From Acinetobacter pragensis (GTDB lineage Bacteria > Pseudomonadota > Gammaproteobacteria > Pseudomonadales > Moraxellaceae), in NCBI RefSeq assembly GCF_001605895.1, contig NZ_LUAW01000016.1, positions 40,377 to 104,376 of the forward strand: a stretch of DNA of 64,000 nt, written 5' to 3'. Positions 19,895 through 27,502 of this stretch are shown piece after piece. The number at the start of each line of letters is the position of its first letter. Position 1 is the first letter of the stretch. The notes under the pieces are model-generated. The model did not search any database, was not told where the DNA came from, and saw only the letters and a list, made by a program, of their open reading frames with translations. The translations under genes and the position numbers were made by a program.

Positions 19895-20311
19895 CTACCC
19901 CACCATTAGCAGGGATAATTCGGGAGGCGGACTAAGCTGAAATAAATCGGGACTTTGATAGCGGTTATTCCAGACAAAATGCGGAATCACTGCGGCTTCA
20001 AAAATGGGGAATATTTGATAATTTTTTTCTTTTTGAACCAGTAAATGCGCCATAGAAGGCACATGGTCCTGATGGTCTTCACCTATTTCAAAATCAGACG
20101 GCTGTTGATTTAAGTCACTTTTATGCTGTGGATTGTGTTCATGCTGAAGCTGCTCACTTACACAAAGTGTATTTTGGTGATGACCGAAATGAGAAATCTG
20201 CTGAGTTTGTATGCGGGTTTCTTCATGCACGCAAAAAGCTGCCGCCACATTCCAAAGGCTTTGGAATATGAACAAGCTGGCTAAGACTGTAACCCATGCA
20301 ACAGAACGCAT
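19895..20311 (-). CDS. czcI: CzcI-like small periplasmic protein
   Basis: 138 aa with a signal peptide (residues 1-25). The mature part starts AAAFCVHEE, similar to the AAxYCQHE start of CzcI proteins, and is rich in His (GHHQ, HEHNPQH, HQDHV). The C-terminus ends SPPPELSLLMVG. CzcI proteins are encoded first in czc operons and are thought to modulate metal response. Overall similarity is limited, so the symbol rests on motif, size and position. Confidence 0.65.
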   Translation of the reverse strand: MRSVAWVTVLASLFIFQSLWNVAAAFCVHEETRIQTQQISHFGHHQNTLCVSEQLQHEHNPQHKSDLNQQPSDFEIGEDHQDHVPSMAHLLVQKEKNYQIFPIFEAAVIPHFVWNNRYQSPDLFQLSPPPELSLLMVG

Positions 20312-20341
20312 AATGTGTTCAGAAAGATTAAATTGAGCAAG

Positions 20342-20372
20342 ATTATAAAACGAGGAGCCAGTCGAAGGTCAA
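20342..20372 (-). promoter_or_regulatory. czc promoter with long (19-bp) spacer
   Basis: On the - strand TTGACC (20367-20372) and TATAAT (20342-20347) are separated by 19 bp, and the transcript would start about 25 nt before czcI. A 19-20 bp spacer with GACCTTC at its left edge is typical of promoters activated by MerR-family metal sensors. The right half-site is not a good match, and no merR gene lies in the window. Confidence 0.45.
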
Positions 20373-20501
20373 GCTGTATTTGTTATTCTTCAATATCATT
20401 GTCCCCCTTTTCATAAGTGCCATGGCTTTAAAATATCCATACATAAGGAGTGCAGCATGGTCATTATTTTCTATTTAAAACATTGATCAATTATTTATTG
20501 C

Positions 20502-21137
20502 TTAGCTTATTTTGCCTTTTTCCATGCACATAACCTGTGCGTTTAAATAAGCCAATTCTTCAGGATGATGCGTGACATAAATCATCGGCAGGCATGTCTG
20601 TTCCTTCACTATATTTAAAAAAGGCAATATTTGATCTTTTAGCCTTTGGTCCAGTCCAGCTAAGGGCTCATCCAGCAACAATAAATCGGGTGAGGACAAT
20701 AAAGCCCGGCCGATCGAAACCCGCTGCGCTTCGCCGCCTGACAGCTGATAAGCTTGGCGCCGCAGCAGTGTTTTCAATTCAAGCAAATCAACTACCTGAT
20801 GGAATGAAAACTTCCGATTTGCACTTGTGCATACGTGTTCTGCATAACGCAGGTTTTGCTGCACATTCATATGAGGAAAAAGCCAAGCCTTTTGAAAAAT
20901 CAATGCAACTCTGCGCTTATACATCGGAACATTGATACGCTGCTGATCATCAAAAAGGCTGTATTGATTTAACACAATAGAACCTTTAAACGGCTGCAGC
21001 ACGCCCGCAATATTCTTAAGCAGTGTAGATTTTCCGCTGCCAGAAGCCCCCATAATGCCAAGCAATTGATCTTGCATATTCAATTCTGCAGTCAAATTAA
21101 AATCTGCATACTGAAATTGAAAATTACACTGCAGCAT
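20502..21137 (-). CDS. modC: Molybdate ABC transporter ATPase ModC (short form)
   Basis: 211 aa. It has Walker A (GASGSGKST, residues ~30-38), the signature LSGGEAQRVSIGRAL, Walker B (LLLLDEPLAGLD) and the switch His (THHPEE). Unlike E. coli ModC (~350 aa) it ends after the ATPase domain, lacking the C-terminal molybdate-binding Mop domain. It overlaps modB by 14 bp and is the last gene of the molybdenum operon. Sequence alone would allow another anion, but modA/modB and the cofactor genes settle it. Confidence 0.88.
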   Translation of the reverse strand: MLQCNFQFQYADFNLTAELNMQDQLLGIMGASGSGKSTLLKNIAGVLQPFKGSIVLNQYSLFDDQQRINVPMYKRRVALIFQKAWLFPHMNVQQNLRYAEHVCTSANRKFSFHQVVDLLELKTLLRRQAYQLSGGEAQRVSIGRALLSSPDLLLLDEPLAGLDQRLKDQILPFLNIVKEQTCLPMIYVTHHPEELAYLNAQVMCMEKGKIS

Positions 21138-21825
21138 TTTTCCCTCCTAATTTCTGCTGATATTTCTGCAGAATATAAGTATTGGCAATTAAAGCGCCAA
21201 AGGCCAACAGCAGAGAAAGCACCACCAGACGCATTGCCGCCTGTTCACCATCGGGCTGCTGAATGAGCGAATATATAGCGATCGGTATGGTTCTTGTTTC
21301 GTTAGGAATGTTGCCCACAAAGGTAATTGTGGCGCCAAACTCGCCAAGGCTGCGGCTGAAACACAATATGCTGCCGATTAAGATACCCGGCAAGGCTAAG
21401 GGTAAGCTGATACTGCAAAACACATACAATGGGCTGGCGCCAAGTGAACCTGCAACCTGCTCCAACTGCTGATTTATCATTTGAAAAGATAAGCGGATGG
21501 GCTGCACCATTAATGGAAAGGCCACAACCATAGAGGCCAGCACAGCGCCTTTCCAGTTAAAGACCATTTGTATGCCGAACTGGTTCAAATATTGTCCAAG
21601 CCAGCCATTCGTTCCAAATAGGATCAGCAGCAAATAGCCTAAAACTACAGGCGGCAGCACCATCGGCATTTGCAAAAGCGCCTCAACCATAAATTTGAAC
21701 CGAAACTCATATCGAGCAAGCAGCCAGGCAAGCGCTATAGCAAACGGCAGGCAAAAGAACGTGGCAAACCCTGCAACTTTTGCAGACAGATACAAAGCGC
21801 TCAGTTCTTCTGGGTTCAGCATCAT
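21124..21825 (-). CDS. modB: Molybdate ABC transporter permease ModB
   Basis: 233 aa, five to six helices, with the permease EAA loop EQVAGSLGASPLYVFCSISLP followed by LALPGI. It forms the membrane channel that receives molybdate from ModA. The start is 12 bp after the modA stop; the second Met is an equal candidate. Confidence 0.9.
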   Translation of the reverse strand: MMLNPEELSALYLSAKVAGFATFFCLPFAIALAWLLARYEFRFKFMVEALLQMPMVLPPVVLGYLLLILFGTNGWLGQYLNQFGIQMVFNWKGAVLASMVVAFPLMVQPIRLSFQMINQQLEQVAGSLGASPLYVFCSISLPLALPGILIGSILCFSRSLGEFGATITFVGNIPNETRTIPIAIYSLIQQPDGEQAAMRLVVLSLLLAFGALIANTYILQKYQQKLGGKNAAV

Positions 21826-21837
21826 TCACTTGCCTTT

Positions 21838-22596
21838 TCAATTAAGTTGAAAGCCATAATTTTTAAAAACCTGACGCGCTTGTGCGCTGGTTTTCATGTA
21901 TTGATTCAATTTCACCGCATCCGCATTTTTTTTGCCAAGTTCAGTCAAAGCGATTGGATAAACAATGGGACTGTGGCTATTGCTTGGGAATACACCGGAA
22001 ATTTTGACTTTTTTGCTGATGAGCGCATCTGTTTTATAAACAATACCGACTTGGCATTCGCCGCGTTCCACAAACGCCAACGCTGAACGCACATCATCTG
22101 TTCCGACAATTCTGCCATTCAAACTGTTCAGCCAATTCAGCTTAATCAGGCTCTGTTTGGCATATTTTCCGACTGGTACAGATTCCATTTGCCCTGTACA
22201 TAAATGGCCTTGAAAAGATTGCGCTAAATTAAACTGCGACACAGCTTTAAATTGCTGCTTGCTGTCGATTGGGCTAATAAGCACCAGTTGGTTAAACAGC
22301 AAAGGCTTTACCTGACTGGCCTGAATTTTTTGTTTTTGCACCAAATAATTCATCCAGTCTTGATCAGCAGAAAAATAGATATCGCCTGGCGCGCCTGCTT
22401 CAATTTGTTTGGCTAACGCTGATGAAGCGCCAAAAATGGGCACAATTTCTACATTAGGGTTTTGTTTTTGATACAGTTTGGCTATATCAGATACTGCATT
22501 TGTCAGGCTTGCCGCCGCATAGATTTTAACAGTATCGGCCTGAGCCATAGAGCTGACAAAACATAGGCCAAATATTGTTTTAGTGATGAGATGCAT
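21838..22596 (-). CDS. modA: Molybdate-binding periplasmic protein ModA
   Basis: 252 aa with a signal peptide cleaved near MAQA-DTV. The mature start TVKIYAAASLTNAVSDIAKLY and the PIFGASSALAKQIEAGAPGDIYFSAD-type region carry the Ser residues that hold the oxyanion. It captures molybdate (or tungstate) for ModBC. It lies 12 bp after moeA. Confidence 0.92.
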   Translation of the reverse strand: MHLITKTIFGLCFVSSMAQADTVKIYAAASLTNAVSDIAKLYQKQNPNVEIVPIFGASSALAKQIEAGAPGDIYFSADQDWMNYLVQKQKIQASQVKPLLFNQLVLISPIDSKQQFKAVSQFNLAQSFQGHLCTGQMESVPVGKYAKQSLIKLNWLNSLNGRIVGTDDVRSALAFVERGECQVGIVYKTDALISKKVKISGVFPSNSHSPIVYPIALTELGKKNADAVKLNQYMKTSAQARQVFKNYGFQLN

Positions 22597-22608
22597 TTTT
22601 TTTCGCTC

Positions 22609-23865
22609 CTAATTTTGAATAAATAATGCTGGCAGCACCTGCCCTGCATGTATGGGTTCACCTGCAGGAACACGGACTATGCAATTGGCATGCATAAGAT
22701 TGCTGAGCATGTGCGATTGCTGTTTGTCTAGACTGCTGAGCTGTAATCGGCCATTTTCAAAAACAGCATTCATTCTTAGAAAGCGTTCCCGCGCGTCAGG
22801 TTTAAGATCGTGCTGCATTGCACCGCTTCCCCACCGCAGATGTTTTTTTTGCCCTTGCAAGGCGGCCAATATAGTAGAAACATAAATTTGCATGCCCATG
22901 TAAACAGCCGCCGGATTACCCGGCAGCCCGATCAGTATGCAGCGGGTTTGATCTTCACGTTGAAACAAGGCAAAAAGCATCGGTTTCCCTGGTTTTTGCT
23001 TAACTTTCCAGAAAATTTGCTGAAATCCTAATTTTAAAGCTGCTGGGCGGACAAAGTCGTAGTCGCCGACAGAAACCCCGCCTGTGCTGATCACTGCATC
23101 ATATTGATCTTTAAGCTGATTAAAGAGTGCTGTGACCGCAAGGTGCGTATCTTCAACATGAAAGATATCAACTGAATGGCGGTGTGATTGGAACCAAGCC
23201 TGAATCAGCGGTGCATTGGCATCAAAAATTTTTCCTGAGCTTAAATCGTCAACTGTCTCAGCCACTTCATCCCCAGTAATGACAACCGCAATTTTAGGAT
23301 AGCGGAATACCGTGACGTGCTTTACTCCTGCCATGCTTAAGGAGGCTATAGCCCCGACGCTGAGCTGCTGCCCTGTTGATGCCAGCAATTGGCCTTGCGA
23401 AACTTCTTCGCCGATATCGCGGATATCTGAATGCAGGGCTAAATTTTTCACCACCACAATATGCTGAGGATGAAGCTGTATAATTTCCTGACGCGCTACC
23501 GTTGTTGTGCCTGCTGGGATTTTCGCGCCTGTAAATATTCGCAGAGCCTGGCCTTCTTTCAATTCAAGCTCGACCGGCTGACCTGCCCGTATTTCACCAA
23601 TCAGCTCAAATGCCGTATTGGGCAGAATCTCTTGGTTTGCACAAATGGCATAGCCATCGACTGCGCTTTGGGAAAATAGCGGCAGATTAATTGCGGAATG
23701 AATCGGCGCCGCCAAATATCGATGCAGCGCTTGGTTTAATAAAATGGTTTCTGCACCCAAACTTTGAGTTTGATCCATAATCATTTGCAGGGCTTCATCA
23801 ACCGAAATCAGGCCTTTTTCAGCACCGCAGCCGCTGTGTGCTTCAGGTGTCAGCGCTTGATTCAT
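22609..23865 (-). CDS. moeA: Molybdopterin molybdenumtransferase MoeA
   Basis: 418 aa. The MoeA N-terminal domains (SVDGYAI near residue 69) are followed by the MoCF-binding domain with ISTGGVSVGDYDFV and GLPGNPAAV. It inserts molybdenum into adenylylated molybdopterin. The start overlaps the moaCB stop by 4 bp (ATGA). Confidence 0.93.
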   Translation of the reverse strand: MNQALTPEAHSGCGAEKGLISVDEALQMIMDQTQSLGAETILLNQALHRYLAAPIHSAINLPLFSQSAVDGYAICANQEILPNTAFELIGEIRAGQPVELELKEGQALRIFTGAKIPAGTTTVARQEIIQLHPQHIVVVKNLALHSDIRDIGEEVSQGQLLASTGQQLSVGAIASLSMAGVKHVTVFRYPKIAVVITGDEVAETVDDLSSGKIFDANAPLIQAWFQSHRHSVDIFHVEDTHLAVTALFNQLKDQYDAVISTGGVSVGDYDFVRPAALKLGFQQIFWKVKQKPGKPMLFALFQREDQTRCILIGLPGNPAAVYMGMQIYVSTILAALQGQKKHLRWGSGAMQHDLKPDARERFLRMNAVFENGRLQLSSLDKQQSHMLSNLMHANCIVRVPAGEPIHAGQVLPALFIQN

Positions 23866-24785
23866 TGATAACCTCCTGCATGCGGGATATTTTTTTGCAC
23901 ATCAAATACATGCACCAAGGCCGGAAGTACCGCAATCAGGGACTCTTTGGCGCCTTGACGGCTGCCCGGCAAAGTCATCACCAGACTATTTTCGATATAG
24001 CCTGCAACCCCTCGGCTTAAAGCCGCGTAAGGCGTGCGCCGCTGTCCGAAACTGCGTGATGCTTCCATCAGCCCCGGTATCTCACGCTGCAATAAGGGCT
24101 GAATGGTTTCTACCGTTAAATCTTTTGGGCCCAAGCCTGTACCGCCAACGGTTAAGATGAACGGGTAGTGATTTTTTTGCTGTTCAATCAATGAAAGAAG
24201 CTGCTCAGGACTATCTGGAATCACTTGATAATGAATATGGCCAAAATTGGCTTCTTGCAAAATTTCCAAAACATTTTGTCCGGCTGTATCTGGCTTTTTC
24301 CCAGCAGCCACGGTATCTGACAGCACAATCACAGATGCTGAAAGTGATTCTTTCAGCACACGTGTAAAATGTGACTTGCCGCCTTTTTTCTTTTGTAATT
24401 TAACCTGATCCATGCACAGCTCTTCAGGCTCGCAATGCGGTTTAAGCATGTCATACAGCGTTAACCCTGCAAGGCTCACTGCTGTTAAGGCTTCCATTTC
24501 CACACCGGTTGGGCCAATGGTTTCGACTGTTGCGATAATCTCAACATGCGCATCAAACAGCTCATATTCAACATCGGCGCGGTAAATGGGGAGCGGATGG
24601 CACAGCGGAATCAGCTCATCGGTACGTTTTGCCCCTAATATGCCTGCAATACGGGCTGTTTTCAGCGCATCACCTTTTTCGGTGTTGCCATTGCGCAGCA
24701 ATTCAATGCAATGCGGCGGTGCATGCAGCACGCCTGTTGCCACCGCGGTGCGGTAACTTTCCGCTTTCATGCCGACATTTTTCAT
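23862..24785 (-). CDS. moaCB: MoaC-MoaB fusion: cyclic pyranopterin synthase joined to a MogA/MoaB-type domain
   Basis: 307 aa. Residues 1-~148 are MoaC (GNTEKGDAL, LIPLCHPLPI, ETIGPTGVEMEALTAVS), which forms cyclic pyranopterin monophosphate with MoaA. Residues ~150-307 are a MoaB/MogA fold (VIVLSDTVAAG, TVGGTGLGPKDLT, VMTLPGSRQGAKE) that adenylylates molybdopterin. Two separate proteins in E. coli are one chain here, acting at an early and a late step. AGGAA lies 6 nt before the ATG. Confidence 0.9.
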   Translation of the reverse strand: MKNVGMKAESYRTAVATGVLHAPPHCIELLRNGNTEKGDALKTARIAGILGAKRTDELIPLCHPLPIYRADVEYELFDAHVEIIATVETIGPTGVEMEALTAVSLAGLTLYDMLKPHCEPEELCMDQVKLQKKKGGKSHFTRVLKESLSASVIVLSDTVAAGKKPDTAGQNVLEILQEANFGHIHYQVIPDSPEQLLSLIEQQKNHYPFILTVGGTGLGPKDLTVETIQPLLQREIPGLMEASRSFGQRRTPYAALSRGVAGYIENSLVMTLPGSRQGAKESLIAVLPALVHVFDVQKNIPHAGGYQ

Positions 24786-24821
24786 TGAAAATTCCTGATT
24801 TTTTAATGTTCTGCTGAATTA

Positions 24822-25358
24822 TTAAAGATGCCATTGATAAATGGTGACATTGTGCTGAAGCGTCTGCTGAGCGGATAAATGCGTATGATTGCAGTGAGTA
24901 TGTTCAGGCGCATGGTCATGGTCTTTACGAATGCAGCATCCTTCTACAAACTGGCTGCTGCCATCCAGATAAAACTCTTCTTTCCACACCGGCACCTCAT
25001 GCTTCACCCGCTCAACCGCTTCTTCACAGGCCGCAAAGGCTTCACGGCGATGCGCTGCATACGCCATGGCAATAATGGCAGTATCACCAATATCTAAAGC
25101 GCCAATTCGATGCACCACCCGCACATAAGCCGCACCGTGTTTGGCTTGAATTTCCTGTTCAATTTGACGGATCATCTTTTCAGCCACAGGCGTATATGCC
25201 GTATATTTCAAGGCTTTTACCGCTTTACCTTCATGATGATTGCGGACTGTTCCAATGAATATTCCAATGCCGCCGCATTCTGGAAAATGCGTAATGCCAT
25301 CAAAATCCTGCTGATTTAAAGCGGTGTCCTGAATGCGGTTAAAGTTTTTTAATTCCAT
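24822..25358 (-). CDS. moaE: Molybdopterin synthase large subunit MoaE with His-rich tail
   Basis: 178 aa. The MoaE core (residues ~10-145) shows GIFIGTVRNHHEGK, the AAHRREAFAACE region and VPVWKEEF with catalytic lysines. The last ~35 residues are extra compared with E. coli MoaE (150 aa) and include DHDHAPEHTHCNHTH, a likely metal-binding tail. The ATG at 25358, one base after the moaD stop, has AGGTGG 5 nt upstream; a GTG at 25367 has none. Confidence 0.9.
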   Translation of the reverse strand: MELKNFNRIQDTALNQQDFDGITHFPECGGIGIFIGTVRNHHEGKAVKALKYTAYTPVAEKMIRQIEQEIQAKHGAAYVRVVHRIGALDIGDTAIIAMAYAAHRREAFAACEEAVERVKHEVPVWKEEFYLDGSSQFVEGCCIRKDHDHAPEHTHCNHTHLSAQQTLQHNVTIYQWHL

Positions 25359-25359
25359 T

Positions 25360-25626
25360 TCAGCCACCTGCGACAGGCGATAACAGCACTAAATGGCTGT
25401 CTTGGTTTAAGCGGGTATGTCTTGAAATAATGTCTTCACCGATGGCACAGGCACAGCGCTCAAGCAAAATAGCGGCTTCAGGATGTGCACGCGCAACATT
25501 CTCCAAAACATCGGCAACGGTACTGCCTGCGCTGCACTGCAAGTTCAAGTCTTCCGGCAATAGACGCTGAATTGCACCGAATGCGTCTATTTTAATGTTC
25601 ATCATTTGCGTCATGACATGGGACAT
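25360..25626 (-). CDS. moaD: Molybdopterin synthase sulfur carrier MoaD
   Basis: 88 aa ubiquitin-like fold ending in the required Gly-Gly (SPVAGG), the site of thiocarboxylation. It gives sulfur to MoaE for molybdopterin formation. The start at 25626 follows GGAGG at 6 nt and lies 2 bp after the moaA stop; the longer open frame upstream is moaA in another frame. Confidence 0.9.
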   Translation of the reverse strand: MSHVMTQMMNIKIDAFGAIQRLLPEDLNLQCSAGSTVADVLENVARAHPEAAILLERCACAIGEDIISRHTRLNQDSHLVLLSPVAGG

Positions 25627-25628
25627 GG

Positions 25629-26648
25629 CTAACCTCCAATCATATACATGCTGATTTTTCTGGAATGGCGCTGCTGGTTTTGAATGGCGTGAAAGCCTTG
25701 TTCTTTGTGCCAAATATAGGTGCGCAGCTTGTCCTGCAAGACAAACGCTGCAAGCGGATCATGCGTTAATTGCTGAATTTCATCTTTAAGATTTAAGCCA
25801 TTTTGCGCAAACAGGCAGTTATAAAATTCGCCTTGAGCATTCAAGCGCAGGCGGTCACAGTCGGCACAGAATGAGTTGCTGATAGTGGAAATAATGCCTA
25901 TTGGCATGCCGTCCACTATATAGCGGCGCGCCGGATTCGAGCCTTGCCCGTGCTGAATCTGCACATCAAACTGGCTGTTCAGCACAGTGAGGACATCCTG
26001 CTCAGAGACGACATTGGATTGAGACCATTTTTGATCGCCGTCTAAAGGCATGAACTCAATAAAGCGCTGTTCAAACTGATGTATTTTCGCCCAGCGTACC
26101 AAGGGAATAATTTGATCGTCATTGATGCCTTTGATCAGCACCGTATTGATCTTGATTTGAAAGCCCGCCTGCTTTGCAGCAAAGATGCCGTCCAACACAG
26201 GGCTTAAAGCACGTTGGGTCAATTGCAGAAACTGTGTTTCATCTAGACTGTCCAGACTGATATTCAGGTCGTCCAGCCCCGCCTGTTGCAATGCCGCAGC
26301 GTCTTTTTTAAGAAAATGCCCATTGGTGGTCATTGCAATACGCTTTAAACCGATCTTCTTTAAAGCCTGCAATTGCTCAATGAAATGCACTGCGCCTTGG
26401 CGCATCAGCGGCTCGCCGCCGGTAATGCGAATCTGTTCAATGCCTTGACGCACCATAAACTCGCAAAATTGATACAGCGCTTCAAAGCTGAGTAAATTGT
26501 GTTTTTTCATCCATTCAGGATGTTCAGGCATGCAATAGACACACTTAAAATTACAGCGATCGGTAATGGATATCCGCAGCTTGCGCTTCTGCCGGCCAAA
26601 TTGATCCTGAAACGCCGCGCCGCTTGTGAGGTCTGTCATGCTGTTCAT
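25629..26648 (-). CDS. moaA: GTP 3',8-cyclase MoaA (radical SAM)
   Basis: 339 aa. The radical-SAM cluster CNFKCVYC lies near residue 30 and the C-terminal cluster motif FCADCDRLRL near residue 260. It cyclises GTP as the first step of cofactor synthesis. The start at 26648 has GGA 8 nt upstream; earlier in-frame codons run into the sigma-54 promoter, so they are excluded. The C-terminus ends MIGG, similar to the usual Gly-Gly. Confidence 0.92.
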   Translation of the reverse strand: MNSMTDLTSGAAFQDQFGRQKRKLRISITDRCNFKCVYCMPEHPEWMKKHNLLSFEALYQFCEFMVRQGIEQIRITGGEPLMRQGAVHFIEQLQALKKIGLKRIAMTTNGHFLKKDAAALQQAGLDDLNISLDSLDETQFLQLTQRALSPVLDGIFAAKQAGFQIKINTVLIKGINDDQIIPLVRWAKIHQFEQRFIEFMPLDGDQKWSQSNVVSEQDVLTVLNSQFDVQIQHGQGSNPARRYIVDGMPIGIISTISNSFCADCDRLRLNAQGEFYNCLFAQNGLNLKDEIQQLTHDPLAAFVLQDKLRTYIWHKEQGFHAIQNQQRHSRKISMYMIGG

Positions 26649-26724
26649 GTGTCTAATCCATGACGTGTTTTGCACCGTATCGAAACAGTTCAAAATGCAC
26701 GCCCTATTTACTTGCAAATTAAAT

Positions 26725-26741
26725 TGCAATAAGTGTTCCAA
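26725..26741 (-). promoter_or_regulatory. Sigma-54 promoter for the moa-moe-mod operon
   Basis: The - strand reads TTGGAACACTTATTGCA: GG and GC dinucleotides separated by exactly 10 bp, with TTGG and TTGCA flanks. A start about 12 nt further on would give a leader of ~65 nt before moaA. No ANTAR-type hairpin pair is seen in this leader. Confidence 0.65.
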
Positions 26742-26803
26742 CTTCGGGCTTTTTTCAAGGTGTGAAAATAAACTTCAAATTTATCCAGAAAATAACTGGT
26801 TTA

Positions 26804-26841
26804 CACTGAAATAAAGGGCAAAACGGCACTTTGTTTCAGTG
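26804..26841 (-). terminator. Hairpin after mobA
   Basis: Arms of 13 bp (26804-26816 and 26829-26841, beginning CACTGAAA) match at 12 positions with a 12-nt loop. It lies 35 bp after the mobA stop and before the moaA promoter, so it probably ends the nasA-mobA transcript, although there is no strong T run. Confidence 0.5.
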
Positions 26842-26875
26842 CAGACATTCTCAAAATCAATTTCCATTTCCGGCT

Positions 26876-27502
26876 TTATAAGAAATTCAGCTGCTGATGC
26901 TGCTGCAGCTCATCAAAAGAATTGATACTGTGAAAAAAGAGTGCATGATTTTTAAAACATGCCACTTGCATGTGCATTTCAGCAAAACAATGCTTCAAAC
27001 TGCGCTGATTTTGATCAAGATGAGCCGTCAGCTTGGGCAAACTGCCTCTTTTTAGCAGGCAGAACGGAAATAGCGCTTTGCCATTAATTTCCACCACTGC
27101 GACTTCACACAGCGGATGGCTTTGTATCGCCTGATGTAAACGGGAAATGACTTTTTTAGGTATATAAGTTACATCGCAAGGCACAAACAGTACGTAATCT
27201 GAACCTACATGCGACCATGCGCTTTTCATCCCCATCAATGGGCCTAAAAAGCCGGCTTCATCATCTTGAAAATAGGCAATGGATGGAATGATGCGCTCAT
27301 AAATGGAGTGGTCCCGATGGCTATTGACCCACACTTTTGAAACCCGTGATTTTAATTGCTGATGAATTTTGATGAGCTGGATTTCATTATCAAATTTTTG
27401 CAGTAATTTATTGATGCCGTTCATTCGGCGCGCTTGACCGCCCGCCAAAATCACCAGTTCTGTTTCAGGATATGTGACTGGTTTCAAAATACTTCTTTTC
27501 AT
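26876..27502 (-). CDS. mobA: Molybdenum cofactor guanylyltransferase MobA
   Basis: 208 aa. The nucleotide-binding start LVILAGGQARRMNGINKLL, the GPLMGM loop and VPCDVTYIP (metal-binding Asp) are those of MobA. It converts the Mo cofactor to the bis-guanine dinucleotide form used by NasA-type nitrate reductases. The 4-bp overlap with nasA places it in the same operon as its client enzyme. The sequence is divergent but complete. Confidence 0.88.
   Translation of the reverse strand: MKRSILKPVTYPETELVILAGGQARRMNGINKLLQKFDNEIQLIKIHQQLKSRVSKVWVNSHRDHSIYERIIPSIAYFQDDEAGFLGPLMGMKSAWSHVGSDYVLFVPCDVTYIPKKVISRLHQAIQSHPLCEVAVVEINGKALFPFCLLKRGSLPKLTAHLDQNQRSLKHCFAEMHMQVACFKNHALFFHSINSFDELQQHQQLNFL

Noticed and set aside
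26649..26714. ANTAR hairpins in the moaA leader
   Set aside because: Only one weak hairpin is present (loop UUCGAU), with no A at position 1, and no second hairpin.
26649..26724. Possible molybdenum cofactor riboswitch before moaA
   Set aside because: The predicted leader from the sigma-54 start is only ~65 nt, too short for that large RNA, and I could not fold its conserved core.
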